A stretch of 64,000 nucleotides of DNA from Ophioderma brevispina (taxonomy: Eukaryota; Echinodermata; Ophiuroidea; Amphilepidida; Ophiodermatidae): NCBI GenBank assembly GCA_023653785.1, contig JAMKCH010002880.1:18592-82591 (forward strand), given 5' to 3'. Of the stretch, positions 1-12,717 are shown piece by piece (position 1 is the stretch's first letter; the number at the start of each line of letters is the position of its first letter). The position numbers and the translations under genes are program-made. The notes below the pieces were generated by a model. It did no database searches. It saw only the letters and a program-made list of their open reading frames with translations, and was not told the DNA's origin.

Positions 1-191
1 CATGTAGAGCCTTGAAATGGCGTTTGAATTAATGAGGATGTTGCATAATGATGCATTCACCTCTTGCATGGTCAATGGTTTTGTTTAGAGAGAATCAAGC
101 CTGATTGATCTGTTGTGTAAATGTTCCCATTCATGTCGATGCCAGTTCGAGGCTCTCCCCGCAAAGGGCGAAACCGTGCAAAGAACGAATT

Positions 192-687
192 TCAGCAGCC
201 AGAACAGAAAACAGCAAAGAATAATAATACTGTCAATGTTATACCAAATATGGCCCACCCGCTAAGTTGACCGCCCTCACAGTTCTCTATACAGCAAGTG
301 TTGTTAAAATTACACTTGCCGATTGTTTGTTTTATATGCGAAGAAAAATCCTCCAAATCACAAAAGGTATTTTTGCAAAAGGGTAAATCAACTGGCAACT
401 CATTCAAGAAAACTTGCAGCTTAAAGCCTCTCTGTCCTTTTTGGGAACAGAATTCCTCTGTTTGATCCTTACAAACTTCAGAATGCCCTTCTTCATATGG
501 GCATTTGAACAACACAAAGGCAACGTTGGCTGAAAATGGTGCCATCCAGCTTGTGCGGAATTTACGTAGCTGATTTTCTTGGTAATCTGTAGCCAAAAGA
601 GGGCGCTTGTCTTTATAAAGGCTGAGCAGACATTGTAGAGGGACAACGGTTTCTGCATGTGCAAACTTGAAGACTCCTTTAGGAATG
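192..687 (-). CDS. MINPP1: MINPP1-like phosphatase, last exon (HAE motif, C-terminal membrane tail)
   Basis: This is the terminal coding exon of a multiple inositol polyphosphate phosphatase, a histidine acid phosphatase that removes phosphates from InsP6/InsP5 and related substrates in the secretory pathway. On the minus strand a good acceptor (pyrimidine tract ending in tgcag at 688) opens an exon that begins with one base completing a codon, then reads IPKGVFKFAHAETVVPL. The HAE triplet (His codon 657-659, Glu 651-653) is the proton-donor motif of this family. Further on, KDKRPLLATDY, FRTSWMAPFSANVAFVLF and LQVFLNELPV follow the family order. The frame is open for about 164 residues to the stop at 192. 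The last ~20 residues are strongly hydrophobic and end in a cysteine-rich tail, suggesting a membrane anchor or GPI signal instead of the SDEL-type retention tail of mammalian MINPP1. The phase at the acceptor matches the donor of the exon at 1506-1672. Confidence 0.88.
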
Positions 688-1505
688 CTGCAATGACAAC
701 ACAGAAAGAATCTCATAAGACCACACACCATGTGTAGAGCTGTTGCATCAACTTGTGCACGTGGTTTCAAACCACTTTTTGATGGGGGGGGGGGAGGGGC
801 CATGACCTTTTTCAAAGCATTTGGGGGCCTGGAAAAAAAAAAGAATGAGAGAAGACCCTACATTAAAGTTCATGAGAGAAATAAATGCCCCCCCAAAAAG
901 GGTCTGGATTCCTGCCACTAACACCCCTTGGCATTTCAAATAAGTCTTGATCTCTTTCCAACTAGTGCCGAACCAAATCTTCTTTGATGGATGATGATGG
1001 ACTGGGATGAACGGACGGACGGACGACGGACGGACGGACGGACGGAGTAGGGAGGGAGGGATGGATGGATGGCATGTCAGGGAGGTATAGACGGACGGAC
1101 GGATCAAACCGCACTGAGGATGGGATTGATCATCACTCATCAGTTTAAGAGATTAGGTTCCTGCAATCTATTAATTGATAACTGATCTCAACGGCAGTTT
1201 TCCTCAGCTTATAATAGTTTTCACCTCCTTTGGTCCTTTGTCATCCTCAATTTTGACAACTCTAAGATTTTACCCATCCCTTCATCTATAATCCCTTGAA
1301 ATCCTGCCATAGCTTACCAAGGCGGGCGTGGTGCCACCCCATATAGCTTTGACCGTAACAATCATGCTCAATCAGCCTTTTTTTGCCTGCACACAGGGAA
1401 ATTCCCACCTCACAGGGTAAAATCTCCCCACACCATGATTCCCCCCTCTGGGGCCCCTGTTCGACGACGACGGACCCCCTGCCTTACTGCTGTAGTTGCA
1501 CTCAC
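688..1505. other. MINPP1 last intron with ACGG microsatellite
   Basis: This is the intron between the two 3' MINPP1 exons. It holds an (ACGG)n/(ATGG)n microsatellite at about 1,010-1,110 and homopolymer tracts near 785 and 830. No gene is seen. Confidence 0.6.
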
Positions 1506-1672
1506 TTTTCTTGTTCATTGGTCAGTTGCTCCAAGTACTTGATTATATCTTTGTGCCAGATTGCACCAACCAAGGTAGTTGACTTGGGTCTCCATATCCT
1601 CTCTTCAGTAATTTTTTAAGTCTTGTTTGTATTCAAATACACTAATATCCTCAGGAGTTAAAGAGACACCAG
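1506..1672 (-). CDS. MINPP1: MINPP1-like phosphatase, middle exon, frame disrupted by small indels
   Basis: On the minus strand this stretch carries family blocks in the right order but spread over all three frames: a WC pair, TPEDISVFEYKQDLKNY, then KRGYG, then WHKDIIKYLEQLTNEQE. These correspond to the segment between the N-terminal domain and the HAE region of MINPP1 proteins. It ends at a consensus donor (GTGAGT, starting at 1505) with two bases left over, which the single leading base of the exon at 192-687 completes exactly. The probable acceptor AG is at 1673-1674; its pyrimidine tract is poor. Single-base differences near 1659, 1606, 1584 and 1558 break the frame. Because the last exon is intact, local consensus errors are as likely as genuine decay. 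The splice-phase agreement and motif order are seen in the sequence; the error explanation is inference. Confidence 0.72.
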
Positions 1673-2464
1673 CTTGACAGTGGTTGAATAGGCCATTGAT
1701 AACCACATAATTTAACTATCAATAGCTTCAATCTGTAAAAAACAAAATCAAAATTATTGTTATTATTTTACATCTGTAAGGCCCAAGGGTTTTGAGACCA
1801 CTTGTTTTTTTTTTGTTTTTTTTTTGCCTTTGTTTGCCCTAACAGAATGGAACCACTATAAATACAACAAGTTTTCTTTATGGAACATGAATTCTCAATG
1901 TGTTGTCCCAAAATGATGCGGATATAGCCCCGGAAGCTAGCAGCCATATGTAACACATCTCGAGTGCCAAAAGGTTTGAGCTGGATGAATATGTACACAG
2001 CAAGATTCCTACTTTACAGTGTAACCCAGACTTAGGCTACTCCATGTGTACTCTAGCTCTACTCCAAGGGTACCCCTGTGAGACCAATTATTGATGAACA
2101 GTACTACAACTATTACTTGCGAAGTACACAACCACTGGGTGGAATAGCACTATGTTTACTTAGCGGACCCATTCTTATATTGTACTCGCAGTTTGCCTGC
2201 TCGGTGACTAGCAGGTACCCTGTAGCCATCAGTAGTGGATTACCCCTGCAGCTACTCCCGAGAGTACCTTCACAGGTAACTTCCCTACCGGCTGCCTGGT
2301 AGGCATCCTTTGGACAACAAAGGCGCCAAACATTCCATTGTTTGTTTACTCCTTCTGATCCTTTTCAAAGCTTGGTAAAATCTATATTGGAGTTTGAGCC
2401 ATCACCAAAACCCCCTATATATGACTTTGGTGTAAAAACATAACAGTATGCGACCAAATGTTAA

Positions 2465-2794
2465 CGGGCATTTCGGTGATCCACAGCCCGTCCCCCGCCC
2501 GACTAGGCTAAAAAATCTTGAGATTTTTATATCTATAACCGTTAGCCTAGTAATCCATGTGTGCCCAATCTTACGTGCAAATTCGTTCCACTTCTGTGAG
2601 AATTCGCAATTTGTCTTTTCTGTCCATAACCGGACATATTACAGCACAGTAGCCTATGGACCGTGGGAAACGAGTAAATGCTTCATAACACAAAACCGCA
2701 AGATCGGATGAGGCTCAAATTTGAGAAAGCTTTCTCAAGGATATCTAGTGATCAGTAAATAAAACAGAAGGTGCTGAAATCACGAAATGCACCT
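2465..2794. mobile_element. MITE family B copy (TTAA-flanked, GGGCATTTCGTGAT ends)
   Basis: About 330 bp with inverted ends (left cgggcatttcggtgatc, right gatttcacgaaatgcacct orientation-matched) flanked by TTAA at 2,461-2,464 and 2,795-2,798. The TTAA target duplication places it with the piggyBac/Kolobok-type non-autonomous elements. The interior is shared with the nested copy at 36,965-37,256, confirming a family. It lies in the large MINPP1 intron. Confidence 0.75.
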
Positions 2795-2887
2795 TTAAGA
2801 ATGGATAAACAATCCCAATATGTTGAAAAGTATACCACTTTTTTTGAGCGATTCAAGAAAAGGTAGTTGTACTATCTAGAGCATAAA

Positions 2888-3940
2888 CCCAGCAAACATT
2901 CCCAGTTGGGGCCCATGTGGGTAAAAATATGGTTTTAGGTGGGCACGTCACGAGGGCCCCACATGGGCAACAATACAAAAAATTTTTTTTTTTCGCTTGT
3001 TTCATTGGCCCCATGTGGGGCCACTTGGCGTTTTGTTCCAACTGCGGATTATGGGCCCCACATGGTTTGCCAAGTGGGTTGCAGGTGGGTATTACATGGG
3101 TACAATGTGTGTTCCCTCAAAGGTTATCACTTTCTGGGGTTTTTATGGGCTCACCCAAGTTGTACCATACAGGTTCAATGTGGGGCCCATAGGGGCTTTC
3201 TGGGCCCAAGATGGGCAAATTCAAAATTGATTTTATTGCACCTCTTTGCTGTGGAGCCTTAAGTGGGCCCACAACTTGATGGGTGAATTGAACAACACAA
3301 AGTATTTGTTTGGTTGTGCCATCAGTAAAACATCTGCCCCAAAAGATGGATAAGAGCTGACGTGCAATGAAACAAAAGGAATTGTTACGTGTAATTTTTA
3401 TGAAAGGTTATTTTTAATATGATATGTATGTTCTCAAAATATGTGTGTTTTCAAAATGTTACAGTCTGTACACCATCCTTTCTCTAACAGGTGTCATCAA
3501 AATGTAATTGATGAAAAGTAAAGAGAGTAGTTATTTAGGGCTTGTCTCAGAATTTATTAAAAACAATACCCTACAAATACACATTTGGTCAAAATTTGCA
3601 TTTTACAGCAGGAAAAACATACAGGTCATCAAGACGACGCCCATATGGGTGAGCACTGTGGAAGCCACCTGTAGCCCATTGCCACCATCAACCAACATGG
3701 GGCCCATATAAAAAACCCTGAAAACCCCCATTCTAGACTCACCACAAAAAATAAAACAGACCTTGAATAACCCCCAAGACCCATTAGGGGTTGCCCACTT
3801 GTAACCAAGGCCAATATACCCACTTTTATAGACCCACATGGATCCACCGGCGGTTTTCACGAGTTGAAGCACGAGCCCACATTAAACCCACCTTGCCCAT
3901 GTTAAACACATGTGGGCCCCAGAAGGGCATGATGGCTGGG
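2888..3940. mobile_element. Foldback element with repeated GGGCCCATGTGGG motifs
   Basis: A 1.05-kb block starts CCCAGCAAACATTCCCA and ends with the inverse of CCCAGCCATCATGCCC. Both arms carry the self-complementary motif GGGCCCATGTGGG or CCCACATGGGCCC many times. The arms are diverged and the middle contains about 300 bp of unrelated AT-rich DNA. No transposase is seen. Confidence 0.55.
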
Positions 3941-4239
3941 GACGTTATAAGCTAAAAACACATAACAAAAAGCAAGGATAGAATTTTAAAAGTGGTAAAA
4001 TTCAGGTGTTACAGTGGGACAAATTTTTAAAAGTTGCATCTGATGTGAATACAAAATGGTTTGCAAATTTAATGATGGAGATTCATCTTATATGCTTGCT
4101 TTTTTAAGAAAGAAAGGAAAGGAACAAGGGAGGGGGGAAATCAAGGGAGCCCATTGAATGCAATGGACAGACATTCTGTGCCCTTCAGTAACTAAGCATT
4201 TAAAGGTCCATGGTAAATCGCTAATAGGCTTGTTCCAGG

Positions 4240-4640
4240 GACCACAGATTTACCGCAAGTGGTACAATTTTTGGTAATCAGAAAAATTACTATTTTTGTC
4301 ATTTGCCCCGTGAAATCTTCTTAGGGCTAAAGGATGTTTGGTTTGGATGTTATGAGCAAAAAAAGGCCTCATTTTGTTGACCAATATTACTTTTACACAG
4401 ACTCTGGGGATTACAAAATCAAGGTTGTCAGCTCTCACCTCAAAACTGGTTGAACTGTCAGTTGCGAAACTTCCAGATGGAGGTTTTGGGGTGAGGCATT
4501 CCATCAAGATGAAAAAAGTTATACAGACTTTAATTGGGTCATCCCTCTTAAGCCAGTCAAAACTATTCCGTATTTAATCTTATGAACTCCACCAATAGTT
4601 GCATCATTTTATTCCAAATTGGAGCAACTTTTAAAATTTG
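4240..4640 (+). repeat. Dispersed repeat, copy 1 of 3
   Basis: The phrases 'gtgaaatctt..tagggctaaa', 'tggtttggatgttatg' and 'gaccaatattacttttacac' recur in the same order at 15,700-15,960 and 46,040-46,260. The family is not recognised, and the three copies are about 70 percent alike by eye. Confidence 0.6.
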
Positions 4641-4814
4641 ACCCTGTACAACTGAAATTGACCCTTTATTGATTTATGCTGTTTTAATCTATAACTCTGG
4701 AAATTTAGGCTGTAGATAATACAAACTATGTAATTTTGCATCCTTATGGTTGAAAAATAACATGGTACACCTTTCAACAAATTCAATTTCAAAATTTGAC
4801 GTCCTGCATACAAT

Positions 4815-7005
4815 CTGGTATATGCCCCTCTCCTTAAGGCTCCACTTGCAGCACTTAAGATTCACAAAATGTCAATGAAATTAAAATTTAAAAATATTTA
4901 ATCAATTGTACTTGAGAGTCTGCCTAGCTCCCAGGTTAACAGTCAGGCCCGTAACCTGGGGGGGGTGGGGGGGTTATGGAGGAATTGAGACATCGGCATT
5001 AACAAAACAGTCTAATAAGAGTAGTAATGCGTAATGCAGTAATGTTGAACCAGTGTTTATTGACCAATAGCATTCAGATTAACCAACAACCGTACAATAA
5101 AAGCTTTGCCAGACGGCAGACTTCAACATGACAAAGCGGACATCAACATGACACCACCCCCCCTCCACCCCTGTAATTAGTGTATATGGTAACCAATAGG
5201 TACAAATCGTTCTGCTAGCCCGGTATAGTTGTTATATTATGGACTAAAGCAATATGATATTGTGCATGGGTACGAAAATCTTGTATGTGATGACTTTTTA
5301 TTTTTTATTTGATTAAATCATTGGTGTATCTGTATGTAGTAAAATTCAAAATTCAAAGATGGGTACAATGTATAAAACATTTTATTACCCCATTGGACCT
5401 GAATAACCTTGACCCAAATCTGTGAACATGCTCATATGTCCCATCACTTCACAATCGCTTTACCTAAATTTGGCATTGATATAAACACCTCAAAACTGCA
5501 GGAGAATAGCAAAAATGGGGGTTAGAGAGAGTGACCCCATGTGGCGCGGAAAATGACCCCTGGACGCCAAAACTTGGGAGATACCCTACATATGTCTCAA
5601 TGGCACTAGGGACAGTTACTCTCAACCAAGTATATCAATAGCACATCAAACCTGGGGAGAAGAAAAGACAAACAAAATGGAGGACGGTTAGCGAGGAGAG
5701 TGACTCCATTCAACCCCTAATGACCTTTGACCCAAATTCATTATGTCCATGGCTTTAGTAAAATGCCATTAATTGCACATACAAATATTGGAGAAACAAG
5801 CAAAAACGATTAGACATTGTTAGAGGAATTAATCCTATTTACCCCTGAATTGCCTTTGACCCCCATAGCACGGAAAACAAACCTACATGCCTCTGAACTT
5901 GACAATTAACCAAACAACATTCATGACACAGCAAACATAGGGGGAAAATTTTAAAGGAGGGTAAGGAGTGAACAATTAAGGTATTTGACCCATCCATGTT
6001 CAACTTCAACTTAGTAGAAGTAAAGGTTGCTTGTTCTGATTTTATATGTCTTTTGTGTTTTTACCTTGATATGCACTTGCAACATACCCATTGGAAACAA
6101 AACTTTGGGTTTGATGATAGATCAATTTAGGGATGTTGCAAAGCATAGGCAATTACTATGCTAGTAAGGAGGGGCTTGGGGAAACTGAAATTTTGAGAAA
6201 TTTGCGGTTTGGGAGCTGAAATTGGCTAATAAAATTCAGCGTCTGAACCAATTTTCTGAAAAGGGGACTGAAGAACTGATTTGGGTTTCTGCTTAGATGA
6301 GGGGTTCTTGGGAACCGATGGAGAGATGACAAAAAGGGGGGGTATTAAGGGCCGCACATACCGTGACTCTTTCCACGTCAGTGTCATTGGGGGATTGGAA
6401 TATGGTAGACTAGACATATTATAGTCATTGTATTAGTGTCTGTTGGATAGATATATGGGAAATAAATGAGTACTCGACAGGGAATGCTCAGCTAATGCCA
6501 AATCTAATAGCCTATGTGTGTTTCTTTTAATTTTGTTTGGGGTTTTTGTGTGGTTTTCTTTTTCGGTTTTTTTGTTTTTTTTAATTACACACACACAGAG
6601 AATGAATGTACATGAAACGAATAAATGTAAAATTACATGAAATACAAATAACAATTTCACAGTAAATATTTACTTTTAACTAAATATATTTGCAAAATAA
6701 TTGTTATTTCTCATGCATTTAGTTGGTTATGAAAGAGGTTAATACTTTGCATTGTTGTTTCAGGAAGGACCTTTGTTTCAATCATCTGTATTGGTTTAAA
6801 CTCAAGATAGCTCGCTGCAGTTTTAGCCTCTAATTGCAACAAGAGATTTTCAAGGGTACCCATAATATTTTTGCATCACATAGCGGGGATTTCTTAGAAA
6901 TTAAACACTCAATAGAAGCTAATAGAGTGTTTTGCCTTGTTATTGGCTACAGAATTTCTTAAATGTGAAGGTAATTTTGATTTTACTTCTTAAAGCAATA
7001 ATAGC
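4815..7005. repeat. Clean copy of the sequence falsely duplicated at 7,010-9,860
   Basis: This 2.2-kb block is colinear with the damaged block to its right. It contains no gene I can recognise. It includes a degenerate tandem repeat (listed separately) and, near 6,070-6,120, a fragment resembling the end of the element at 21,240-22,141. Confidence 0.8.
5380..6000 (+). repeat. Degenerate tandem repeat, unit about 150-160 bp, about four units
   Basis: Four successive blocks share the order: a GACCCCATT- or GACTCCATT-like phrase, 'cctgaataacctttgaccc'-type phrase, a run ending in a 'ggagaa..agcaaaaa' phrase, then 'gttagagagagtgac'. Spacing is about 150-160 bp. The units are diverged, so this is an old array. 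The same array appears damaged at about 7,880-8,480. Confidence 0.55.
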
Positions 7006-9739
7006 ACATTTTTTTCAAAATTTTGTGAAACATCCCCTTTGTACAATCTTTTGTAATATGCCTAAAATGCCCCTCTTTACTTCTTTAAGTTTTCCACTGC
7101 AAGCACTTTTTTAAGAATCTGTTTCAGGGGTTTTCCCCTGTTCCCAGGCTTGTCCCTTACATATTTTTAACATCAAATTGTACTTATTTTAAAAAAAAAA
7201 AAACCCCAACCAACACAAACAAACCCACGTAAGAGATCGTTTGGTGGTTTTATTATTGCCCCCTGTGATTTTTACAAATAAAAACGATAAGATCCCCTGC
7301 GTGAGGGCCCAGGTTTAAAAACACACAGTCAGTGCCCCGTTAGACCTTGGGGGGGGGGGGGGTGTTATGGAGTAATGGGAGACCATCGGCAAATTAACAA
7401 AAACAGTAAATAATATAGTCGTAATGTGTAATGCAGTAATTTGTTTTTAAACCAGTGGTTATTTTGACCAATAGCAAATTTCAGATTAAACCACAACCCC
7501 CCTTTCCAAAATAACACTTTTTTAGACAGAAAACGGCAGACCCTTCAAACAACATGACAAGCGGGACATTTCAACAATGACAAACCCCCCGCCCCAAAAA
7601 AAAACCCCTCCCCCCCCCCTTCCAACCCCCCCCTGTTTAATAGTTTTTTGTTTGTTTAATTATATATAAAAAAACATTTGTAATATGTTACAAATGTTCT
7701 GCTTTTTAATCTGTCCCCAGGCTTTCATATTGTAATTTTATGGTAAGTATAGTTCACTTGTGGGCATTTGGGTACGAAATCTGTATTTGATGAACTTTTT
7801 TTATTTATTATTTGATTAAAAATCCCATTGGTAATATTCTTTGTAGTGTAAATGTTTTCAAATTCCAAAGAGGGCAAATGATATAAAACATTTTATTACC
7901 CCCCACACCATTTGCCTGAATAACCTTGGACCCCAAATCTGTGGAAAACATCTTCCATTGTCCCCCATCACTTGACAAATCGCTTTTGAACCTAAATGGC
8001 ATTGATTATAACATAATCAAAACTTGCCAGGGAGAATATCAAAACTGGGGGTGTTTTTTTAGAGAGAGTGACCCCCCATGTTGCCCCTTCTAAAATGACA
8101 CCCCTTGACTCCAAACTTTGTGAAGAACCCTACATATGTCCTCAATGGCACCTAGAACAGTTTTTTTAACTTCTCAACCAAGTTTTATATCAATAGCACC
8201 TCCAAACCTGGGGAGAAAGACAACAACATATAGGAGGTTAGCGAGAGAGTGGACCTCCATTGCAAAACCCCTAAGACCTTTTGACCCCCCAAATTCCATT
8301 ATTTTACCCATGCTTTAGTAAAATGCCATTAATTTTGCCCCCCCACATCAAATATGTGGAGAACAAGCAAAAAAAGATTAAGACCATTGTTTTCAAATTT
8401 GTCACTCAGAAAATCCCTATTTTAAAAAAAAACCCCTGAATTGCCTTTTTGGACCCCCATAGCTATACGAACAAAACCTACATCCTTCTGGCTGAACTTT
8501 TGACATTAACCAAATCACCATTCCAATTGTTGCACCAATCAAAAATCTGGGAGGAAATTTTTTTTTTTGAAAAGGAGGGTACGGAAAATTACTGTATGAC
8601 CCACTCCATGTTTCCAACTTCAACTTATTAGACAGTTTAAAGTGCTTTGTTTTCTGATTTAATGTCTTAAACTGTGTTTCTCTACTTGATATGCATTTGC
8701 ACATACCATGGGAAACAACTTGTGGTTTGATGATAGAACTTCAATTTTTTTAAAATTCATTTTTTGCCCAAAGCCGAGTTTCAAAATACACAAATAAAAT
8801 ACTCTGCTACAATTTTACGTAAGTAGGGGCTTGTGGGGAAACTGAAATTTTTTTTTGCGAAATTTTGGCAGGTTTTTGGGAGCTTGGACAATTTGGCTTC
8901 AAATTCAAGCTTCTGAGGCCAACATTTTTTTTCTGAAAAGGGACCTGAAGAACTGAATTTATGCCCTTTTTTCGACTGGCTGGGAAACCGCTGGGAGAGA
9001 TTTGCAAAAAGGGGGTGTCCTTAGGGGGCCGCAACATTTACCCGTACCTCTTGTCCAATGTCAGTGTTCAGTGGGGTGATTTGGAATATATTGGCTTTAA
9101 GACATTAAAAATTATATCATTGGTTATGTATTGTCAATGTTGGATAGATACCTATTGGGGGAAAATAAAATTAGTTTGACTCCGACATGGATGCCCTTCA
9201 AGCTAAACTATGCAAATCTAATAGCCCCCTATGGTTGTGTTTCCTTTAATTTTTTTGTTTTTTGGGGTAATTGGGTTTTTTTTTAAACAAAATAGTTTTT
9301 TGGTCCCCCAGGACTGTTTTTTTGATTGTGTAACACACACACAGAAGAATAATGTTACCATAAACAGAATAAATGTAAAATACATTAACTACAATAACCT
9401 TTTCAACAGAGTAAAATTTTATTCTTACTTTTTTAACCTTAAATTATATTGCAATAATAGTTTTAATTTCCTCTCATGCATTAGTTTTGGGTTTTATGAA
9501 AGATGTTTTTAATCCCTTTTTTGCCATTGTTTTGTTTTTTTCAAGGACTTTGTTTTTTTTTTTCATCAATCTACTTGGTATTTGGTTTTTTTTTAAACTC
9601 CCAAAATAGCTTTTAGCGTGCCATGTTTTAAGCCTCTAATTGCAAAACAAGAGATTTTCAAGGTGTACCCATAATATGCATCCACAATAGAGTTTGAATT
9701 TCTTTTTTTCTAGAAATTAAACCACTCAATAGAAGCTAT

Positions 9740-9778
<39 letters not shown>

Positions 9779-9859
9779 TGTTTCCTTTAAATTTTTTTGA
9801 AAAGGTCCATTTTTTTGGAATTTTTTTTACTTAAGCAAATAATGCACAATTTTTTTTTG

Positions 9860-12150
9860 AAGAGCGCCCCCAATTTTGTTTTTCCAAAATATTTTGAAGA
9901 TTTTTTTTACAAACAAAACATACCAAAACGGATTTTTTGTTGTGCATTGGTACCAAATGGCTAGTAAACTATAACCTGTTGGAATGGGTTTTTTTTAAGC
10001 TTCGAAATTGTCCCCTGTGTCTCAGAAACGAAGGAATTTTTTGTAATTAAGAATATTATTATCGGAGATCCTCCCGATTAATCATTTTCAACAAGAATGC
10101 TAGAAACGGTCTTTTCCAATGTGAAATAGCCCGGGAAATAGTGCCATGTAAACGTTGTCTATACGCTATTCCATTTATTTTTTTTTTTTGTTTAAAAATT
10201 GTTTTTTTTGTTAGGCCAAGTCAAAGAGTTTAGTTTTCCTCGAGGTGGCATATTTCCTCATGGGACCGGACATAAAACCCCGTAGCAGTAGCATGGTTTT
10301 CGGTCCAGCTTCTTTGCCGTTAAGTTCCAATCTGGGATCCCAATTTCTAATTATCAAAAATCGCCTTATTTTTTAATGATAAATAGCAATTTTCCCCTCG
10401 TTCGCAGGTAGGATAGGTTTTTGTTCCCTAGACAATTGACGCAACGTTAACTGTTACAAATATCAAGTTTTTTGAAAATTGTGGGGGGTCGCTCTCCAAA
10501 AAAGTGTGCCTCTTTATTGCTTTTAATTTTTCAAAATTCAATATCAACACATAGGCTGTGAATTTTTGAAATTTTGCTCCAAATGCAACATTTAAAATTC
10601 CACAATTTTTTGAACCAAAAGAATAGCTTTCCCAAGCCTTTAAAAGGTGCCACCAATTTTTAAAGTCCAAAAATCCATATTTTTTCTGTGGAATATGCAA
10701 AGTTGGGAATTTGTGTCAATCATATAGATTGAAGAACCCCCCCTCCAATTAGAGTTTCCCTACCTTTTGATTTGGGCTTGTACAGAAAAGACCTAAAATG
10801 AAACGGTGATTTGTTTAATATTTTTTCCCATAGAAAACATATTCTTTGAATGTTTTCCCTATTTTTCCTTTTCCAATTCGGAAAATTAGACCATTTCACA
10901 ATTGCCTTAAAGGTCTGACCAAGAAGAATTTTCGAAATTACCTATTGTTTTTTTTTTGTGTACTAATTGACAAATAGTCACTTACAACAAAGATAGTAAA
11001 CCTAAAATGGGCGCAATTTCCGAAAATTTTTTTTTTAAACAATATAAAAACTGATTTGCTCGTATATAAGGTTGCATTGTTTCTGTGTAGTAAATATTAC
11101 GTCCCATAGGATACTGGTTGCAAAAATTTCCCTCCGATCCGGAAATTTTTAATCACAAAGTTTTGTTGATTTTTTTCCTATATGAAGGAATTTGCCGATT
11201 TTAAGCTTTAGCAAATTTTTCACACAGTTGCTTTTGTAATATGGACAAGCATTATGTTTACATGCAAAAAAAAAACACGACCTTTTTGGGAAATTTGGAG
11301 GGCCCGCCCTCCTTCAAGGAAATCTCCTGCGTCTGGGCCTTTAAAATAATACAAAAGCAAAGCACTTTCTCAGCTTTTTAATCCTTTTTCAAGATGGGGA
11401 ATATTTTTTTTTTGATTACAAGTTGTATAACGGCCAGTGCAAAAATCCGAATTTCAAACTTTTTAGGGGACACCTGGTTATTTGGAAATCTTTCCTCCAC
11501 TCTCATCGCACCATTAATTTCTTTTCAGATGGGGATACTTTTTTTAATGGAATTTGCTTTTTCACATCAGTGGAAAAAATTTGGGGCTTTTTGTTTCCAA
11601 ATTCCTCCCCTCTCCTCTTGCCACCTTTACAACCGCTTGAATGGTAAGTTTTGTTTTTTATGCCATAAAGCCGCATACCTCGTGATAAGTGTAAACAATT
11701 TCACTTTTTCTCCCAGGAACACTCAGTTTTTTTTCCTAGCCAGTCCTCCTGCTGCATCTCACCAACCTCTTTTCCTTCCAACAAATTTGTTCCAATCCTT
11801 CTCGTTTTCTTCCATCCACCACCTTTTTTTCATCCTGTCCTTTTTTCGGCAATGTTCATAACAAACAGCCAAAAAACCCTCAGTAAGTTAGTTTGTACTG
11901 TCCCCTTGTTTTTTTTTTTTGAAATCGGTTTAACAAAAAGCATTTTACCTCTTTGTTGTTTAATGGACGAGTTTCTTTTTTTCTCACACATGACAACTGA
12001 GAGCCTTCTGATGTTTTCTTAATATTGAGCTTTTGAGCAAATTTGGTTCAATTTCTGCAACCAAACCCTGGATAAAGGCCTTTAGCGTAACTGCCAATTG
12101 GTTTTCTGGAAATGGTTTTGTACTTTTTTGGAATTCAATAGTCCACTTTA
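9860..12150. other. Unique but unpolished sequence bridging the assembly gap
   Basis: This stretch has no clean partner in the window. It contains a damaged copy of the 360-bp TTAA element (10,911-11,340), a fragment of the TTAAAGGTGCAACGAG element (about 11,370-11,520), and the 3' part of MINPP1 exon 1 (11,630 onward). Base-level calls here should not be trusted. Confidence 0.7.
10911..11340 (-). mobile_element. MITE family A, copy inside the unpolished segment
   Basis: TTAA at both sides (10,907-10,910; 11,341-11,344) and the family interior in reverse order, but stretched to 430 bp by insertions. Comparison with the 356-360-bp clean copies gives an independent measure of how inflated this segment is. 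Confidence 0.75.
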
Positions 12151-12717
12151 GATGTATACCTAATCGGGAAAATAACCCAGGCCAATCCGGGTGTCTTCTT
12201 TTCAAATCGTCCAGCAAGGTGGTTTTGATTTCAAACCTTCCCCTGTTTTTTTTCGGACAGGGTTCCCTTTGGAGTATTAACCCTGAATTATCATTTTTTT
12301 TCGTAAATACTCAAATGCCAGGATTTTATATCGTTTAACCTCTAATCTTTTTTCCAGAAAGAGTTTTGAAAATTTGATTCATATCCTTTTCCTCACTTTT
12401 TTTGATTACCGTGTAACCACCATGTCCCCCCCTTTGTAACACAACATATATACACTACTGGGATTCAGTTTTATTGAATTCCTTTTTTTGTGCAGTTTTT
12501 CCTGGTCCCAAGTTTTTTTCCCTGTCCATAATAACTCCCTCCTAAAAATTTGTCCGTTTTCCCGTTTGATGCTAAGTCCCCATAGCTTTTGTTTTTTTGT
12601 TGAATATTTGGGTAATTGGTGGATCCCCTCATTCCCTTGCACTCTAAGAAATTGGATAAAGAATAGAAGGGCATGAAGAAAATTACAAATTTTTTCCACG
12701 TTTTCCCCAACGTCCAT
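11630..12717 (-). CDS. MINPP1: MINPP1-like exon 1, damaged second copy that also holds the exon's missing 3' part
   Basis: This copy of exon 1 lies inside the low-quality segment. It starts at an ATG at 12715-12717 matching the start at 14334 and repeats the same signal peptide, PKYSTK and active-site regions, but with many homopolymer insertions that scatter the protein over three frames. Beyond the point where the clean exon stops (near 13,885), the read continues into coding sequence absent from the clean copy: AFIQGLVAEIEPN at about 12,030-12,070, then NEKDWNKF (about 11,780-11,805) and CGFMA (about 11,660-11,675). These correspond to the MINPP1 region that leads up to the WC segment of the exon at 1506-1672. 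The exact donor, somewhere near 11,630, cannot be fixed because of the indels. Treat it as the true genomic 3' half of exon 1 read badly, and as a false duplicate for the 5' half. Confidence 0.62.

Noticed and set aside
2917..3262. Overlapping plus-strand frames rich in Gly, Pro and Trp
   Set aside because: They arise from repeated GGGCCCATGTGGG words of a foldback element.
11394..11861. A 155-codon plus-strand open frame
   Set aside because: It lies in the indel-laden segment, opposite the MINPP1 exon and a transposon fragment; Phe/Ser-rich composition from inflated T runs.
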